The notes under the pieces were generated by a model, which had not been told where the DNA came from, made no database searches, and worked only from the letters and a program-made list of their open reading frames with translations. A DNA stretch of 64,000 nt. Origin: CAWKAV01 sp963847735. GTDB lineage: Bacteria > Desulfobacterota > Desulfuromonadia > Desulfuromonadales > BM103. Positions 50,119 through 58,938 of this stretch are shown here, piece by piece (position 1 is the first letter of the stretch; the number at the start of each line of letters is the position of its first letter). The position numbers were made by a program, and so were the translations under genes. The stretch covers positions 1 to 64,000 of the forward strand of contig CAWKAV010000022.1 in the NCBI GenBank assembly GCA_963847735.1. Direction: 5' to 3'.

Positions 50119-51063
50119 TTACCTGGCAGCGGCCAGGTCACTGCAGAGGTAACCGAAATCCCTGATCGCATTACAGACACCGAGCGACCGCAGTGCCCCG
50201 GCATGGCTGACGCTGCCGAGATAACCATTGAACTGTACATCGTGCCATTCGGGGGATCCGGTCTTTTTTAGTCCGTCTTCATTGATCTGCATGGAGAAAT
50301 GCACCGCGCTGACCAGGTCGTTTGCCAGTCCGTCCTGCTCATGGATCATGGTCGCCAGCACCGAACGCACGGCAAAGGTGTCAATATCCCGCGTCATCCA
50401 AGGGTAATCTTTCGGTCCCAGGCTGATCCACGAATAAAAATCGGTGGCTTCGCTGAAGCGCGGCAGCGACACCAGGTCGATGTCGCCCTGCTCGACCAGC
50501 AACGGATCGGGCTTAACAGCGGTCATGATCACCAGATCAATGGTGCCGGCCTTCAAGCCGGCCATAGCCTCCTCGTGACTGCCGTAAATATATCTGAATT
50601 GTTTGTCATAGCTCTCTTCGATCACTGCGGCGGTCAGACATGAGCCCCCGTTTTCCGGGCCGCAGCCGACTATGAAACTCCTCTGCACGGCAAAGTCGAG
50701 GTCCCTATGTCTGGACTTTATGACATGGACCTGCTCCTGGTAGAGAGGCAACACTACGTGGATGTCTTCGGTGATATCAAGCGAGGTGTTGCGATACAGG
50801 TTCTTGGCCGCGCGCGCGAAAGCATCGATCTGGAAGATGGCAAACTCAGTATCGCTGTTGAACAGGGCGACGATATTTTCCCATGAACCTTGCGAAGGCA
50901 ATACCTGCAGATGCACTCCGGAGCGATCGGTGACCGCCGACATCTCCTGGCCAATCCGATAGTAAGGCCCAGCCTGCGGACCGGTCATCAGGCGTAGTTC
51001 GACCGCATGTGATGGCGACAGCCAGAAAATGAAGAGCAGCATCGTCAGGATAAATCTTTGCAT
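50119..51063 (-). CDS. TAXI-family solute-binding protein
   Basis: This 314-aa protein belongs to the TRAP-associated extracytoplasmic immunogenic (TAXI) family of periplasmic binding proteins. It starts MQRFILTMLLFIFWLSPSHA, a signal peptide, followed by VELRLMTGPQAGPYYRIGQE. The body has VGCGPENGGSCLTAAVIEES and GSHEEAMAGLKAGTIDLVIM. The ATG at 51063 is chosen because the signal peptide begins there; an upstream in-frame extension of 50 residues has no such feature. No TRAP permease gene (4TM/12TM fusion) is adjacent, so it may be orphan. The ligand is unknown. Confidence 0.85.
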   Translation of the reverse strand: MQRFILTMLLFIFWLSPSHAVELRLMTGPQAGPYYRIGQEMSAVTDRSGVHLQVLPSQGSWENIVALFNSDTEFAIFQIDAFARAAKNLYRNTSLDITEDIHVVLPLYQEQVHVIKSRHRDLDFAVQRSFIVGCGPENGGSCLTAAVIEESYDKQFRYIYGSHEEAMAGLKAGTIDLVIMTAVKPDPLLVEQGDIDLVSLPRFSEATDFYSWISLGPKDYPWMTRDIDTFAVRSVLATMIHEQDGLANDLVSAVHFSMQINEDGLKKTGSPEWHDVQFNGYLGSVSHAGALRSLGVCNAIRDFGYLCSDLAAAR

Positions 51064-51378
51064 CAGTAATCTTCCAAAAAGATAAAAAACATCATACCGG
51101 CTCCTTCCCGTCGGCAAGAGCGGGCATCGATCGAAACAAGGCGTCATTATTGCCTCGCCATGCCGGAGTGTCAATTTACTAATGTAACCCTGCCAATGTT
51201 TTATCAGGGCCATCTGTCAGGTCAGATCCATACCGCTAGACCAATCCGCTTCCTTGCAGACATTGCGTCTGGTTTTGGCTATATTTGAAATTTCTGCGAC
51301 CGGGAATCCTGCCCGGCGAGTCCGGACCATGCCACCGGACATCATGATCGGCCGCAGCGCCGGCGAAAGGAGCACCTT
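51064..51378. other. Divergent intergenic region, TAXI gene and CMD gene
   Basis: About 315 bases between the divergent starts. A TATATT (near 51280) could be a -10 for the plus-strand CMD gene, but no good -35 sits at the right distance. AAAGGAG precedes the ATG at 51379. Nothing else stands out. Confidence 0.4.
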
Positions 51379-51963
51379 ATGAACAACCTGGAACTGTCCC
51401 CACTGCCGGTTGCGGACTGGGATGACTGTCTCGCCCAGGTCAGCGACGACCTGCAGGCCAAACCGCTGAACGTGCACGCCCTGATGGCGCATCACCCGGA
51501 TCTTCTGAAAGCCTGGTGGAGTTTCCGCAACCATGTGGTTAGCGGCGGCGAGCTGGGCAGTCGCAACACTGAATTGATTATTCTGCGCGTGGCCCTGCAC
51601 CTGAAATCCTGGTACGAGTGGGGCTCCCATGTCAAACGGGCCATGGCCTGCGGCCTGACCCGGGAGGAAATTGAACGGGTCAAGCAGGGGGCGCAGGGCG
51701 CAGGCTGGCAGTCGGCTGAAGCAGTGCTGCTCAAGGCTGTTGATGAATTGCTGACCGGGCATGCCATCGCCGCAGAGACCGTGGCCGAGCTGTCCCGGCA
51801 CTACACGGCCCAGCAAGTCATGGACCTGATCGCCATCCAGGGCATGTACGTGATTCTCGGTGCCATGCTCAACACCTGGCCACTCGAACTCGATGAAGCG
51901 GTGCAGGGCAAATTGCCCGCAGAGATCAACAAACAGCAATTCGAGGCAGAATTTCCACACTAA
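51379..51963 (+). CDS. Carboxymuconolactone decarboxylase (AhpD-like) family protein
   Basis: This 194-aa alpha-helical protein has the CMD family core LGSRNTELIILRVALHLKSWYEWGSHVKRA, seen here in pieces such as NTELIILRVALHL and YEWGSHV. The position often occupied by a cysteine before the YxWxxH element is a serine (SWYEWGSH), so the CxxC peroxidase site of AhpD is absent. Family members range from decarboxylases to stress proteins. AGGAG lies before the ATG. It is followed 45 bases later by a dehydrogenase, suggesting a two-gene catabolic unit; this is inferred. Confidence 0.8.
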   Translation: MNNLELSPLPVADWDDCLAQVSDDLQAKPLNVHALMAHHPDLLKAWWSFRNHVVSGGELGSRNTELIILRVALHLKSWYEWGSHVKRAMACGLTREEIERVKQGAQGAGWQSAEAVLLKAVDELLTGHAIAAETVAELSRHYTAQQVMDLIAIQGMYVILGAMLNTWPLELDEAVQGKLPAEINKQQFEAEFPH

Positions 51964-52008
51964 CCAGAGAACCCGGCGTTTTTCGAGCTGGCATGACAAG
52001 GAAACAGG

Positions 52009-52938
52009 ATGAAACAGATCAAAACAGTGGGCGTGATTGGTGGCGGCCTGATCGGTATGAGCTGGGCCAGTCTGTTCCTGGCCCGGGGCATGGCTGTGGT
52101 GGTGGTTGAGCCGCGACCGCAGGCAGAGGCAGAGCTGCGCCGGTTTGTTGCAGAGGCCTGGCCAAAATTGCAGGCCCTGGGGCTGACCATCGACGACAGC
52201 GTCGGTCAGGCCGACTTCAGCGATGATTTCGGTCGGCTGAACGGTGTCGACTTCGTCCAGGAGAACGGTCCGGACCGCATTGAGGTGAAACGCAGCCTGA
52301 TCAGGCAACTGGAACAGGTGATCGACCCGGAGGTGGTGATCGCGTCAAGCACCTCGTCGCTGCTGGCGTCGGACCTGCAAGCCGAAGCACAACACCCCGG
52401 GCGTATTCTGGTCGGTCATCCGATGAACCCGCCCCACCTGGTGCCGATGGTCGAGCTGGTGGCCGGCAGACAGACATCGACAGAGTGCATGCAGACCGCC
52501 GAGGGATTTTATCAGCAGATGCAGCGGGTTCCCATTCGCGTCCAGCAGGAAGTGGTCGGCCACCTCGCCAACCGGCTGACCTCGGCGCTCTATCGTGAAG
52601 CCGTTCACCTCGCAGCGCAAGGTATTGCCTCGGTTGCCGATATCGACAAAGCGATCACCTACGGACCGGGCATGCGCTGGGCGCTGCTCGGGCCGCACCT
52701 TACCTATCATCTCGGTGGCGGCGCCGGCGGCTACCGTGCCTATCTTGACCATCTCGGGCCAACCCAGGAAGCACGCTGGCGGGAGCACGGCAATCCCAGC
52801 CTGACCGAAGAAGTCAAAACCATGCTGGTCGCCGGGCTGGAAAAAGAGCTGGCCGGTCAGGAGCAGGAGACGCTGGCGCAACGGCGCGATGACGCCCTCG
52901 TGGAACTCTATAAGCTGAAACAGAAATATGGTTTTTAA
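52009..52938 (+). CDS. 3-hydroxyacyl-CoA dehydrogenase-like, L-carnitine/L-gulonate dehydrogenase type
   Basis: This 309-aa NAD-dependent enzyme has a Rossmann motif (VGVIGGGLIGMSWASLFLAR), ASSTSSLLAS and GHPMNPPHLVPMVELV of the 3-hydroxyacyl-CoA dehydrogenase family. The ending PGMRWALLGPHLTYHLGGG with GGYRAYLDHLGPTQEARW is characteristic of the subgroup containing L-carnitine dehydrogenase and lambda-crystallin/L-gulonate 3-dehydrogenase. The exact substrate is not known. It follows the CMD gene with a typical gap. A GGA-type site precedes the ATG. Confidence 0.83.
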   Translation: MKQIKTVGVIGGGLIGMSWASLFLARGMAVVVVEPRPQAEAELRRFVAEAWPKLQALGLTIDDSVGQADFSDDFGRLNGVDFVQENGPDRIEVKRSLIRQLEQVIDPEVVIASSTSSLLASDLQAEAQHPGRILVGHPMNPPHLVPMVELVAGRQTSTECMQTAEGFYQQMQRVPIRVQQEVVGHLANRLTSALYREAVHLAAQGIASVADIDKAITYGPGMRWALLGPHLTYHLGGGAGGYRAYLDHLGPTQEARWREHGNPSLTEEVKTMLVAGLEKELAGQEQETLAQRRDDALVELYKLKQKYGF

Positions 52939-52984
52939 ACTCTGTGTAACGGGGGGAGAGGGCGGGATCAGCAATGCGCGGCTT

Positions 52985-53392
52985 TTAAACCCTGTCAGCA
53001 CATTCATCAACCCATGCGAGAATTTCAGCAATTTTGAATGGCTTTTTGAACATCATGCAGCCCAGGCTGTCAACGGCATTCTTGAGATCCTGGTTCATAA
53101 AAGAGCCGGTGATGATGGCCTTGTTCACATCCAGAGCCTTGCAACCACGCATTCTTTGCAACAGCAGCAAATCAGTGCCGGTTATGTAGGGCATCATGTG
53201 GTCAGTAATGATGACGTCGGCGCAGGCTTCGTCCTTCGGACACTGGGTTTGATGATCACGATAGGCAGGGCAAGCCGACGCATCGGGGAACACATGAACT
53301 TCGTGACCTTTGTGATCCAACACCTGCTTCAACAAACCCGCCAGTCCCGGATCATCTTCAAAAATAACAATGCGAAGTTTTCTATCTGTCAC
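52985..53392 (-). CDS. Single-domain response regulator
   Basis: This 135-aa protein is a receiver domain alone. It has the acidic pair (IVIFEDDPG), the phosphoryl acceptor in IITDHMMPYITG, the Ser/Thr in ITGS and the lysine in MFKKPF. A Cys-containing insert (CPAYRDHQTQCPKDEACA) replaces part of the alpha2-beta3 region, which is unusual. The start is GTG without a strong ribosome-binding site. No histidine kinase is adjacent. Confidence 0.85.
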   Translation of the reverse strand: MTDRKLRIVIFEDDPGLAGLLKQVLDHKGHEVHVFPDASACPAYRDHQTQCPKDEACADVIITDHMMPYITGTDLLLLQRMRGCKALDVNKAIITGSFMNQDLKNAVDSLGCMMFKKPFKIAEILAWVDECADRV

Positions 53393-53793
53393 GATAAAGG
53401 CCCTTGAATAGATTTGAGATAACTCAGATTAGCACAAAGCTTCATCAAACCCAACCGGTGTTATGGCCACCCTGCGACATTTATACAGCCAAACTGCTGT
53501 CCAGATTCTCAAGAAACACACCCTGTGAGGTAGGCTGGAAAAAGTGGATACCAATCTGTTAGCCTATGAGGCTGAAAAGGAGGTGTCCATTGGAACGCAG
53601 ACCAAGGCATGTAAGAAATAAATAATAAGACGGCACCCGGACAGATCCAGATGGCCATTTCATCATAAGTCAGTGTATTCAGGACACCAGCCATGCTCCC
53701 GCTATAAATACAGAACGACCTAACTTAACGAATCAATAATGGTTAGGCCGCCTTTAACATTTAACTGCAATCTGGTGAAGAAGGGGATTGTGC
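53393..53793. other. Intergenic region, no gene seen
   Basis: About 400 bases. Small inverted repeats occur (AGCC-TATGA-GGCT near 53562; CCTAAC...GTTAGG at about 53719-53747). The latter lies 47 bases downstream of the small winged-helix gene and may act as a weak terminator. I support no coding region on either strand. Confidence 0.4.
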
Positions 53794-53970
53794 TCAAGCC
53801 GGAGTCCAATAACAACGCTTCGGAGAAACAATCTTTTCTTCCTTCTTTAATTGTGCCATTGCTTTATCAACGGCTTTTCTGTCGAGGTCACCAAGTTCAG
53901 CAATCTTTCCAGCATTGAGGGGTTGGCCTTCAGCACGCATGACTTCTAGGATTTTTTCCTTAACATCCAT
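53794..53970 (-). CDS. Small winged-helix-like protein, 58 aa
   Basis: This gene is short and easily missed. The protein begins MDVKEKILEVMRAEGQPLNA, continues GKIAELGDLDRKAVDKAMAQ and ends KRCYWTPA. The pattern of helix-turn-helix plus beta-wing matches small DNA-binding modules of the MarR/DUF type seen in Geobacter relatives. GGAG lies eight bases before the ATG. It is followed on the same strand by nothing close, and preceded by an FMN-binding protein gene. The regulatory target is unknown. Confidence 0.72.
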   Translation of the reverse strand: MDVKEKILEVMRAEGQPLNAGKIAELGDLDRKAVDKAMAQLKKEEKIVSPKRCYWTPA

Positions 53971-54030
53971 CGGTAATACTCCTTAGAAACGAGAGATTGT
54001 AAAACTGATTTAACCTGAGGCAGAAACACG

Positions 54031-54402
54031 TTACCAAGTCTGAGTAGCAGAATCAATGGTAACGGCAACCGTCGCTCTTAGCCAACTAAACTTCTCTTTC
54101 AGGATGTCATAATCAGGCCCAGAAGATACAAATTCGGCTTTACCCTTGATTAGGAACCCCGCTCCAGCACCGTGCAAACCTTTGACCTTACTGCTTGCGA
54201 TTGTGATTAACACTTCAGGGTTATATTTGATGTTTTCTTCTGTCTGGTTCATATAGCCTGCGGGAATCAGAAAACGCCCTTCTGGTGAGATACGGATGTA
54301 GGTATTCCAGGTATTGACCATATGAGGCCCATCCTTACCCAGTGTTGCAATCGCAACGACGCCATCCTTCTTGAGCATTTCGAGTAATTTTTCAGAGATC
54401 AT
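54031..54402 (-). CDS. Pyridoxamine 5'-phosphate oxidase-like FMN-binding protein
   Basis: This 123-aa split-barrel protein has the family core DGVVAIATLGKDGPHMVNTW and ASSKVKGLHGAGAGFLIKGK. It is likely to bind FMN or a related cofactor. The ATG at 54402 is chosen because AGGAAAG directly precedes it; the frame is open for 34 codons further upstream without family similarity. A true PdxH function is unlikely because the protein is too short. Confidence 0.8.
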   Translation of the reverse strand: MISEKLLEMLKKDGVVAIATLGKDGPHMVNTWNTYIRISPEGRFLIPAGYMNQTEENIKYNPEVLITIASSKVKGLHGAGAGFLIKGKAEFVSSGPDYDILKEKFSWLRATVAVTIDSATQTW

Positions 54403-54556
54403 AACTTTCCTTTTGTGTGAAATCTTTGTGTTCAGTAGGTATGCCGAGAATACTTGATAATTGTCGCCATCAAAAGGGACAACTAAACGAAAATTGATTG
54501 ACAACGGTCAAACGCCGGAGACTTTTCACAGGATAGCGAACCACAAGGGGAATTAG

Positions 54557-55132
54557 TCAGCCCCTTCCATCTGAAACGCCCCGGATCCTGACCGGCCCTT
54601 GCTTCTCCGGACGTTTACCGATCTTATCCCGGTAATAATCCTGCAGAATCTCAAAATCAGCCTCAATATCTCCGCTCGGTTCAAACATGCGATCTACGCC
54701 AATTCGTTTGCGTGAATAATCGACATAACCGAGAGCGATCGGCACCTCGGCCGCCAAAGCAATCCGATAAAAGCCTTCTTTCCATTGTTTTGTCAGACTG
54801 CGCGTCCCCTCTGGGGCGATCGCCAGCACAAATTGCTCGCGGCTCGCAAAAATATCGATCACTTTTTTAAGAAAGCCGGTACTCCCCAGCCGATCAACCG
54901 GAATGCCACCAATCGCCCGCATGATCGGTCCAAGCGGCCCCTTGAACAGGGTATGCTTACCAACCCAGCTGAAACGCAACCCGATTGCCCACATACCCAT
55001 GAGACCAAGAGGAAAATCCCAATTACTGGTATGCGGAGCTGCGACCAGTACATACTTGTCCCGAGGGGGGAGAGAGAAAGAGACCTGCCAGCCGAACACC
55101 TTGAGTGCAGTAGTCGCGATAGTTTTGAGCAT
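54557..55132 (-). CDS. PlsC-like 1-acyl-sn-glycerol-3-phosphate acyltransferase
   Basis: This 191-aa acyltransferase has the catalytic AAPHTSNWDFPLG (HX4D motif), a GGIPVDR block and FVLAIAPEGTRS (EGTR). The subfamily is the small soluble-looking type often called lysophospholipid acyltransferase family. The ATG at 55132 is chosen because AAGGAT precedes it and family sequence begins within a few residues; the upstream extension overlaps a dispersed repeat. Substrate cannot be told. Confidence 0.83.
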   Translation of the reverse strand: MLKTIATTALKVFGWQVSFSLPPRDKYVLVAAPHTSNWDFPLGLMGMWAIGLRFSWVGKHTLFKGPLGPIMRAIGGIPVDRLGSTGFLKKVIDIFASREQFVLAIAPEGTRSLTKQWKEGFYRIALAAEVPIALGYVDYSRKRIGVDRMFEPSGDIEADFEILQDYYRDKIGKRPEKQGPVRIRGVSDGRG

Positions 55133-55164
55133 TCGATCCTTAATCTGTCTTTTGACTAAAAGAA

Positions 55165-55187
55165 GGGACGCGGGACGAGAAACGCGG
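55165..55187 (+). repeat. Dispersed GGACGCGGGACGAG repeat, copy 1
   Basis: GGGACGCGGGACGAGAAACG is the first of three near-identical copies within 1.2 kb (others at 55965-55986 and, inverted, 56306-56327). It lies just upstream of the PlsC-like start. It has no obvious hairpin, and its internal GGACG units look like a microsatellite-like element. Confidence 0.6.
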
Positions 55188-55260
55188 TCAAACAAAACCA
55201 ACAAACCAGCTCCGGCCGATTCTGTTCCGGGGACACCCTGCTTAATTGCCCACAGCTTTA

Positions 55261-55653
55261 TCAATACCCCATCTTGCCCGGCACACACCCCCGCACCCCG
55301 CCCCGCGGCTCCTCAACATCCCCTTCGCGCCTTGGAATCAGGTGAACATGCGCATGCATCACTGTCTGCCCGGCGACCTCGCCGCAATTCATTCCGACAT
55401 TGAAACCTTTTACGCCGGGATCATCCTCGAGAATCTGCCTTTTCAGGAGCGAGAGCAGTGCTTCGGCATCGTGCTTTTCGTTATAGGACATGGCGAAATA
55501 ATCGAGCACATGCCGCTTGCTGATCACCAGGTGATGGCCCTTGGTGACCGGGTACTTATCACGTATCGCGAACACCGAACCGTATTCGATGACCACCTGT
55601 TTGCCTTTGGCCGCCTGGCAGAAGGGGCAGTTGTCAATATTTGCAGTGGTCAT
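55261..55653 (-). CDS. HIT family protein
   Basis: This 130-aa histidine-triad protein is probably a nucleoside monophosphate hydrolase or transferase. It begins with a zinc-type CPFCQ motif (NCPFCQAAKGKQVV) and has the HIT core GQTVMHAHVHLIPRR (HxHxH). The ATG at 55653 is the family start. Its C-terminal tail (GGVRGCVPGKMGY) is typical of the group. The physiological substrate is unknown. Confidence 0.9.
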   Translation of the reverse strand: MTTANIDNCPFCQAAKGKQVVIEYGSVFAIRDKYPVTKGHHLVISKRHVLDYFAMSYNEKHDAEALLSLLKRQILEDDPGVKGFNVGMNCGEVAGQTVMHAHVHLIPRREGDVEEPRGGVRGCVPGKMGY

Positions 55654-55733
55654 AGCATAAACTCCAGTTCTGGGTTCAAGATGCTGGATGCAGGGTTCAG
55701 GGACAAGCGAAAATCATGAAAATCACTCATCCC

Positions 55734-55949
55734 CTATCCTTTTGCCACCAGGAACAACCCCGCCACCCCGCTAGCCGCCGCACCAATATAACGAAACATC
55801 ACCGGGTCGGGCATGGATCCGGACAACTTCGCTGTCAGCTGCGAGGTCAGAGTCTCCGAGATCTGGTAACCCCAGTAAGCCAGGCCGGCTGCAATCACCA
55901 GCAGGGCCAGACCAAGAGCTTTGGTTGTTATTGAATTATTTGTCGACAT
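55734..55949 (-). CDS. DUF3185-like small membrane protein
   Basis: This 71-aa protein has two hydrophobic helices (residues 10-28 and 50-68) and the text ALLVIAAGLAYWGYQISETL, like the DUF3185 family. The ATG at 55949 is chosen because GGAGTG lies six bases before it. Function unknown. Confidence 0.78.
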   Translation of the reverse strand: MSTNNSITTKALGLALLVIAAGLAYWGYQISETLTSQLTAKLSGSMPDPVMFRYIGAAASGVAGLFLVAKG

Positions 55950-55964
55950 GTTCACTCCGTTTTC

Positions 55965-55986
55965 GGGACGCGGGACGAGGGACGCG
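55965..55986 (+). repeat. Dispersed GGACGCGGGACGAG repeat, copy 2
   Basis: GGGACGCGGGACGAGGGACG lies in the region upstream of the DUF3185-like start. It matches copy 1 except for two bases (GGG for AAA). Confidence 0.6.
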
Positions 55987-56305
55987 AACACAACCCTTAT
56001 CCCGTCCTTCATTTGCCTTTGGATATAAAAAAACCGCGCAGCCGGACAGACCGGCACAGTACGGTTCAAAATGTTCAGGATATGATTGACTTCCAACTCC
56101 ACAGTCAATTTCTACCACAAACAAAAGGGAGGAGCACCGCGCTGCAACAGCGCCATACCCCTCTCATGATTAAATAACGGGACAATCCCGTACAATTAAA
56201 GTTAGCTTCCCGAAACTACTTCATCAACACCGGTTCGTCAAGCACAAAGACCATCCACTCAGGCCGTTTCCCACATGATTCCAAGGGGTTAATCATTATC
56301 CTTAT

Positions 56306-56327
56306 CCGCGTCCCTCGTCCCGCGTCC
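56306..56327 (-). repeat. Dispersed GGACGCGGGACGAG repeat, copy 3 (inverted)
   Basis: On the minus strand this reads GGACGCGGGACGAGGGACGC, matching copy 2. It directly abuts the stop of the antiporter gene. Confidence 0.6.
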
Positions 56328-57305
56328 TTATCCCCGAACAAAAACCGTACTCACCAGATAAGCCGTGTAACCGAAGTAGCTGATCAAAAGAGCGCCGCCT
56401 TCATAACGGTTGATGCGGCCAGGACGACCGCGGAATCCATACCCGAACACAAACAGCGAAACGGTCAGTGCGGCCATGACCATGATGTCGCGGGAAAAGA
56501 CTTCGGGACCAACAGTCATAGGATGAATCGCACCGGCGATGCCGACCACGGCCAGGGTGTTGAACAGGTTGGAGCCCAGCACGTTGCCGAGGGCGATGTC
56601 GTGCTCACCCTTGCGGGTGGCAATGATCGAGGAAGCCAACTCCGGAAGCGAGGTGCCGATGGCGATGATGGTCAGACCGATGATCAGGTCACTGACCCCG
56701 AAACCACGGGCGATCTCCACCGCCCCCCAGACCAGGATACGGGAGCTGGCGATCAACAGGATCAGGCCTACGCCCAGCCAGATCACCGCACGCCGCAGCG
56801 GCATGGCATGGACCTCCAGCTCCTGCTCCATCTCCCCGGCCAGCGTGTCGGTCTTTTTCTGCATGCCCTGCCAGATGGTCCAGGCCATCAGCGCGCCGAA
56901 CACGCAAAGCATGACCACGGCGTCGCCGCGGGTGATGTCACCGTCTCGGATCTGCCAGGCGGCCAGGGCCGTGACGGCGGCGAGCAGTGGCAGCTCCTTG
57001 CGCAAAACCTGCGAATGGACGGTGATCGGGCTGATCAGGGCGGTCAAGCCAAGGATGAGGGCGATGTTGGTGATGTTCGAACCGTAGGCGTTGCCGAGGG
57101 CGATGCCGGGGTTGCCCTGGGAGGCCGCCAGCGCCGAAACCACCATCTCCGGGGCCGAGGTCCCGAAGCCGACCACCACCATACCGATCAGGAGCGGCGG
57201 CATGCCAAAGTAGCGTGCAGTGGCGGCCGAGCCGGCAACAAACCGGTCGGCGCTCCAGACCAGAAGTGCCAGCCCGAAGGCGATCGCGACAGAAGCGGTA
57301 ATCAT
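56328..57305 (-). CDS. CaCA-family calcium/sodium antiporter (YrbG-like)
   Basis: This 325-aa protein has ten or eleven helices and two inverted alpha repeats: GFGTSAPEMVVSALAASQGN with GNAYGSNITNIALILGL, and AIGTSLPELASSIIATRKGE with GNVLGSNLFNTLAVVG. These hold the ion-binding glutamates. A short acidic cytoplasmic loop lies between the halves. The ATG at 57305 is chosen because GGGAG precedes it. Sodium and calcium specificity is by family. Confidence 0.92.
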   Translation of the reverse strand: MITASVAIAFGLALLVWSADRFVAGSAATARYFGMPPLLIGMVVVGFGTSAPEMVVSALAASQGNPGIALGNAYGSNITNIALILGLTALISPITVHSQVLRKELPLLAAVTALAAWQIRDGDITRGDAVVMLCVFGALMAWTIWQGMQKKTDTLAGEMEQELEVHAMPLRRAVIWLGVGLILLIASSRILVWGAVEIARGFGVSDLIIGLTIIAIGTSLPELASSIIATRKGEHDIALGNVLGSNLFNTLAVVGIAGAIHPMTVGPEVFSRDIMVMAALTVSLFVFGYGFRGRPGRINRYEGGALLISYFGYTAYLVSTVFVRG

Positions 57306-57835
57306 GGGACTCCCTGCAGAGGCAATTAATAACCGATACGCAGCCCGACTAGGCATCTGGCTAAAAGCCCACCTGCACTGGTCGACCTCGCTTTCCCTTC
57401 GTCAGCTACTGCGGACATTAATACCCCCATATATAACCTGGACACAACAGTCATCACTTCTTTATATCCCGTCAAAATCCAAGAACATTCCGAACGGCTC
57501 CAAACTAACACAGAGACAGTCTTTGGTGTGGCAAATCAAGTGATTATATGAGGTTGAACAATTTCGATTTATTGCTTCAGAATTGACATAAAATAATTGT
57601 ATTTTACAATTAACGAATTTAGAGGGGCAATAGATCGGCGAGAGGGGTTGAAGGGCACTGTTGTCATTAATACTCAGAGTCAATTCCTTCTCTTAAACTC
57701 ATAATTCGTACCTTTCTCCCTCCCTTAGGATGGTCACCCCTTGCGCTGGTACTCCGGAACATATGGGCTGAAGTTCTTGTGCTAAGTTTTATCGAGTTCG
57801 TTGGCGGAATATTCTATCAATGAGGAAGGAGGAAT
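57306..57835. other. Intergenic region upstream of the lipoprotein pair
   Basis: About 530 bases between divergent genes. The promoter at 57583-57610 stands out; its transcript would carry a leader of about 220 bases. No coding region is supported on either strand. Confidence 0.5.
57583..57610 (+). promoter_or_regulatory. Sigma70 promoter for the lipoprotein pair
   Basis: TTGACA (57583-57588), 16-base spacer, TACAAT (57605-57610): a perfect -35 and a five-of-six -10. The spacer and -10 lie in an AT-rich inverted repeat (AATTGTATTTTACAATT). It faces the lipoprotein genes at 57836. Confidence 0.7.
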
Positions 57836-58291
57836 ATGATGAAGAGGGCAACTATTTGGTTGATGCAGACTGTTCTTGTGATGTTCTTTGTTACTGGGTG
57901 TGTCAATACGGAATTGATCTCGGATATTGATCCTGCTGCGAATCTTTCCACCCTGGAATCCTTCTATGTCGTCAAGTTTGAACCCGACAAAAGAGGGATT
58001 GAAACTGTGATTGCAAATAAACTCAACTCAATGGGTTATCGGGCAACTTCAGGGGCTGAACAGTCCCCCCCTCATCCGGTCGATGCGATTGTCACATACC
58101 GGGACAAATGGATGTGGGATATTACCATGTACATGTTGGAATTGAACATTGACATGCTAGATCCAAAAACCAATTACAAGTTCGCAACGGGACGCTCTTA
58201 TCGCACGTCACTGGCACGGAAGTCACCTGAAGAAATGGCGGATGAAGTACTCGTTAAAATTCTAGGCGATAAGAAAGGAGGCGGCCAATGA
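57836..58291 (+). CDS. Putative lipoprotein, function unknown
   Basis: I do not recognise this 151-aa protein. The N-terminus is a lipoprotein signal ending FVTGC, so the mature protein is lipid-anchored. The mature part is about 130 residues with the text FYVVKFEPDKRGIETVIANK, the alternating pattern of small DUF4136-like or GNA1162-like lipoproteins. Two ATGs stand in tandem; AGGAGG spacing favours the second (57839). The stop overlaps the next start as ATGA. Confidence 0.8.
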   Translation: MMKRATIWLMQTVLVMFFVTGCVNTELISDIDPAANLSTLESFYVVKFEPDKRGIETVIANKLNSMGYRATSGAEQSPPHPVDAIVTYRDKWMWDITMYMLELNIDMLDPKTNYKFATGRSYRTSLARKSPEEMADEVLVKILGDKKGGGQ

Positions 58292-58917
58292 GAACGATCA
58301 AGTTGGTATTTGTTTTTGCATTACTCATAGTGGTCTCCGGCTGTGCCGTAGGCAACAAATACGATTACCGGCAGGCCAAAGCGGCCCTTCCATTGACTGG
58401 TTCAGGTGAATTGGGTGCGGGCGTTGTTGAAATGCGCAGCTATGTATTGAATGGAGACAAAACCCCGGACTTCATAGGTTTGCAACGCGGAGGCTTCGGC
58501 AACCCCTTTGATGTGAAGACTTCGAGCGGCAAAGCTTTAAAAGATGACATGACGGACGTCTTGTCCAGAGCTTTGAATAGTGCAGGCTATACTGTGAACC
58601 AACTGTATTTTTCCTCACCTGATTCTTCGGTAATCGCCGACGTCGTCGCAAAGGAAGGTAAAGAGAAAAATGTGATTTTGATGGTTAAGGATTGGAAAAC
58701 CGACGTCATGATGAACTTCAGACTGATTTACGACCTGGTCTTGCAAGTTGTCGACAAACAAGGCAATGTTCTTGCGTCTAACACCTTGAAGGGTGACGAA
58801 AAGTTGAGTGGTGCAGGATTTGAAAGCCAGAACTCAAATTCTGCCGCTGCCGCATTTGAAACAAAACTCGGACGTTTGTTCAACAACCCAGGAATCATTG
58901 CCGCTCTGCAGAATTGA
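58288..58917 (+). CDS. Putative lipoprotein, YajG-like pattern
   Basis: This 209-aa protein has a lipobox (IVVSGC at residues 14-19). The body has DVLSRALNSAGYTVNQLYFS and VILMVKDWKTDVMMNF, a pattern resembling YajG-like or FlgO-like outer-membrane lipoproteins, but I cannot place it firmly. It is translationally coupled to the preceding lipoprotein, and together they look like partner envelope proteins. Confidence 0.8.
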   Translation: MRTIKLVFVFALLIVVSGCAVGNKYDYRQAKAALPLTGSGELGAGVVEMRSYVLNGDKTPDFIGLQRGGFGNPFDVKTSSGKALKDDMTDVLSRALNSAGYTVNQLYFSSPDSSVIADVVAKEGKEKNVILMVKDWKTDVMMNFRLIYDLVLQVVDKQGNVLASNTLKGDEKLSGAGFESQNSNSAAAAFETKLGRLFNNPGIIAALQN

Positions 58918-58938
58918 TGTAGCTTTGCGACAGATGAA

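Larger units (their letters stand above)
55950..56327. other. Intergenic region with repeat copies
   Basis: About 380 bases holding repeat copies 2 and 3 and a GCGCTG-CAA-CAGCGC palindrome near 56139-56153. I support no coding region. The DUF3185-like gene and the antiporter are both minus-strand, so the region also holds the DUF3185 promoter. Confidence 0.45.

Noticed and set aside
51217..52308. A 363-codon open frame on the minus strand across the CMD and dehydrogenase genes
   Set aside because: It is antisense to two well-supported plus-strand genes and its product has no family-like text; high GC third positions create such frames.
53509..53694. A 61-codon minus-strand frame with hydrophobic text
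   Set aside because: No ribosome-binding site and no family match; composition looks non-coding.
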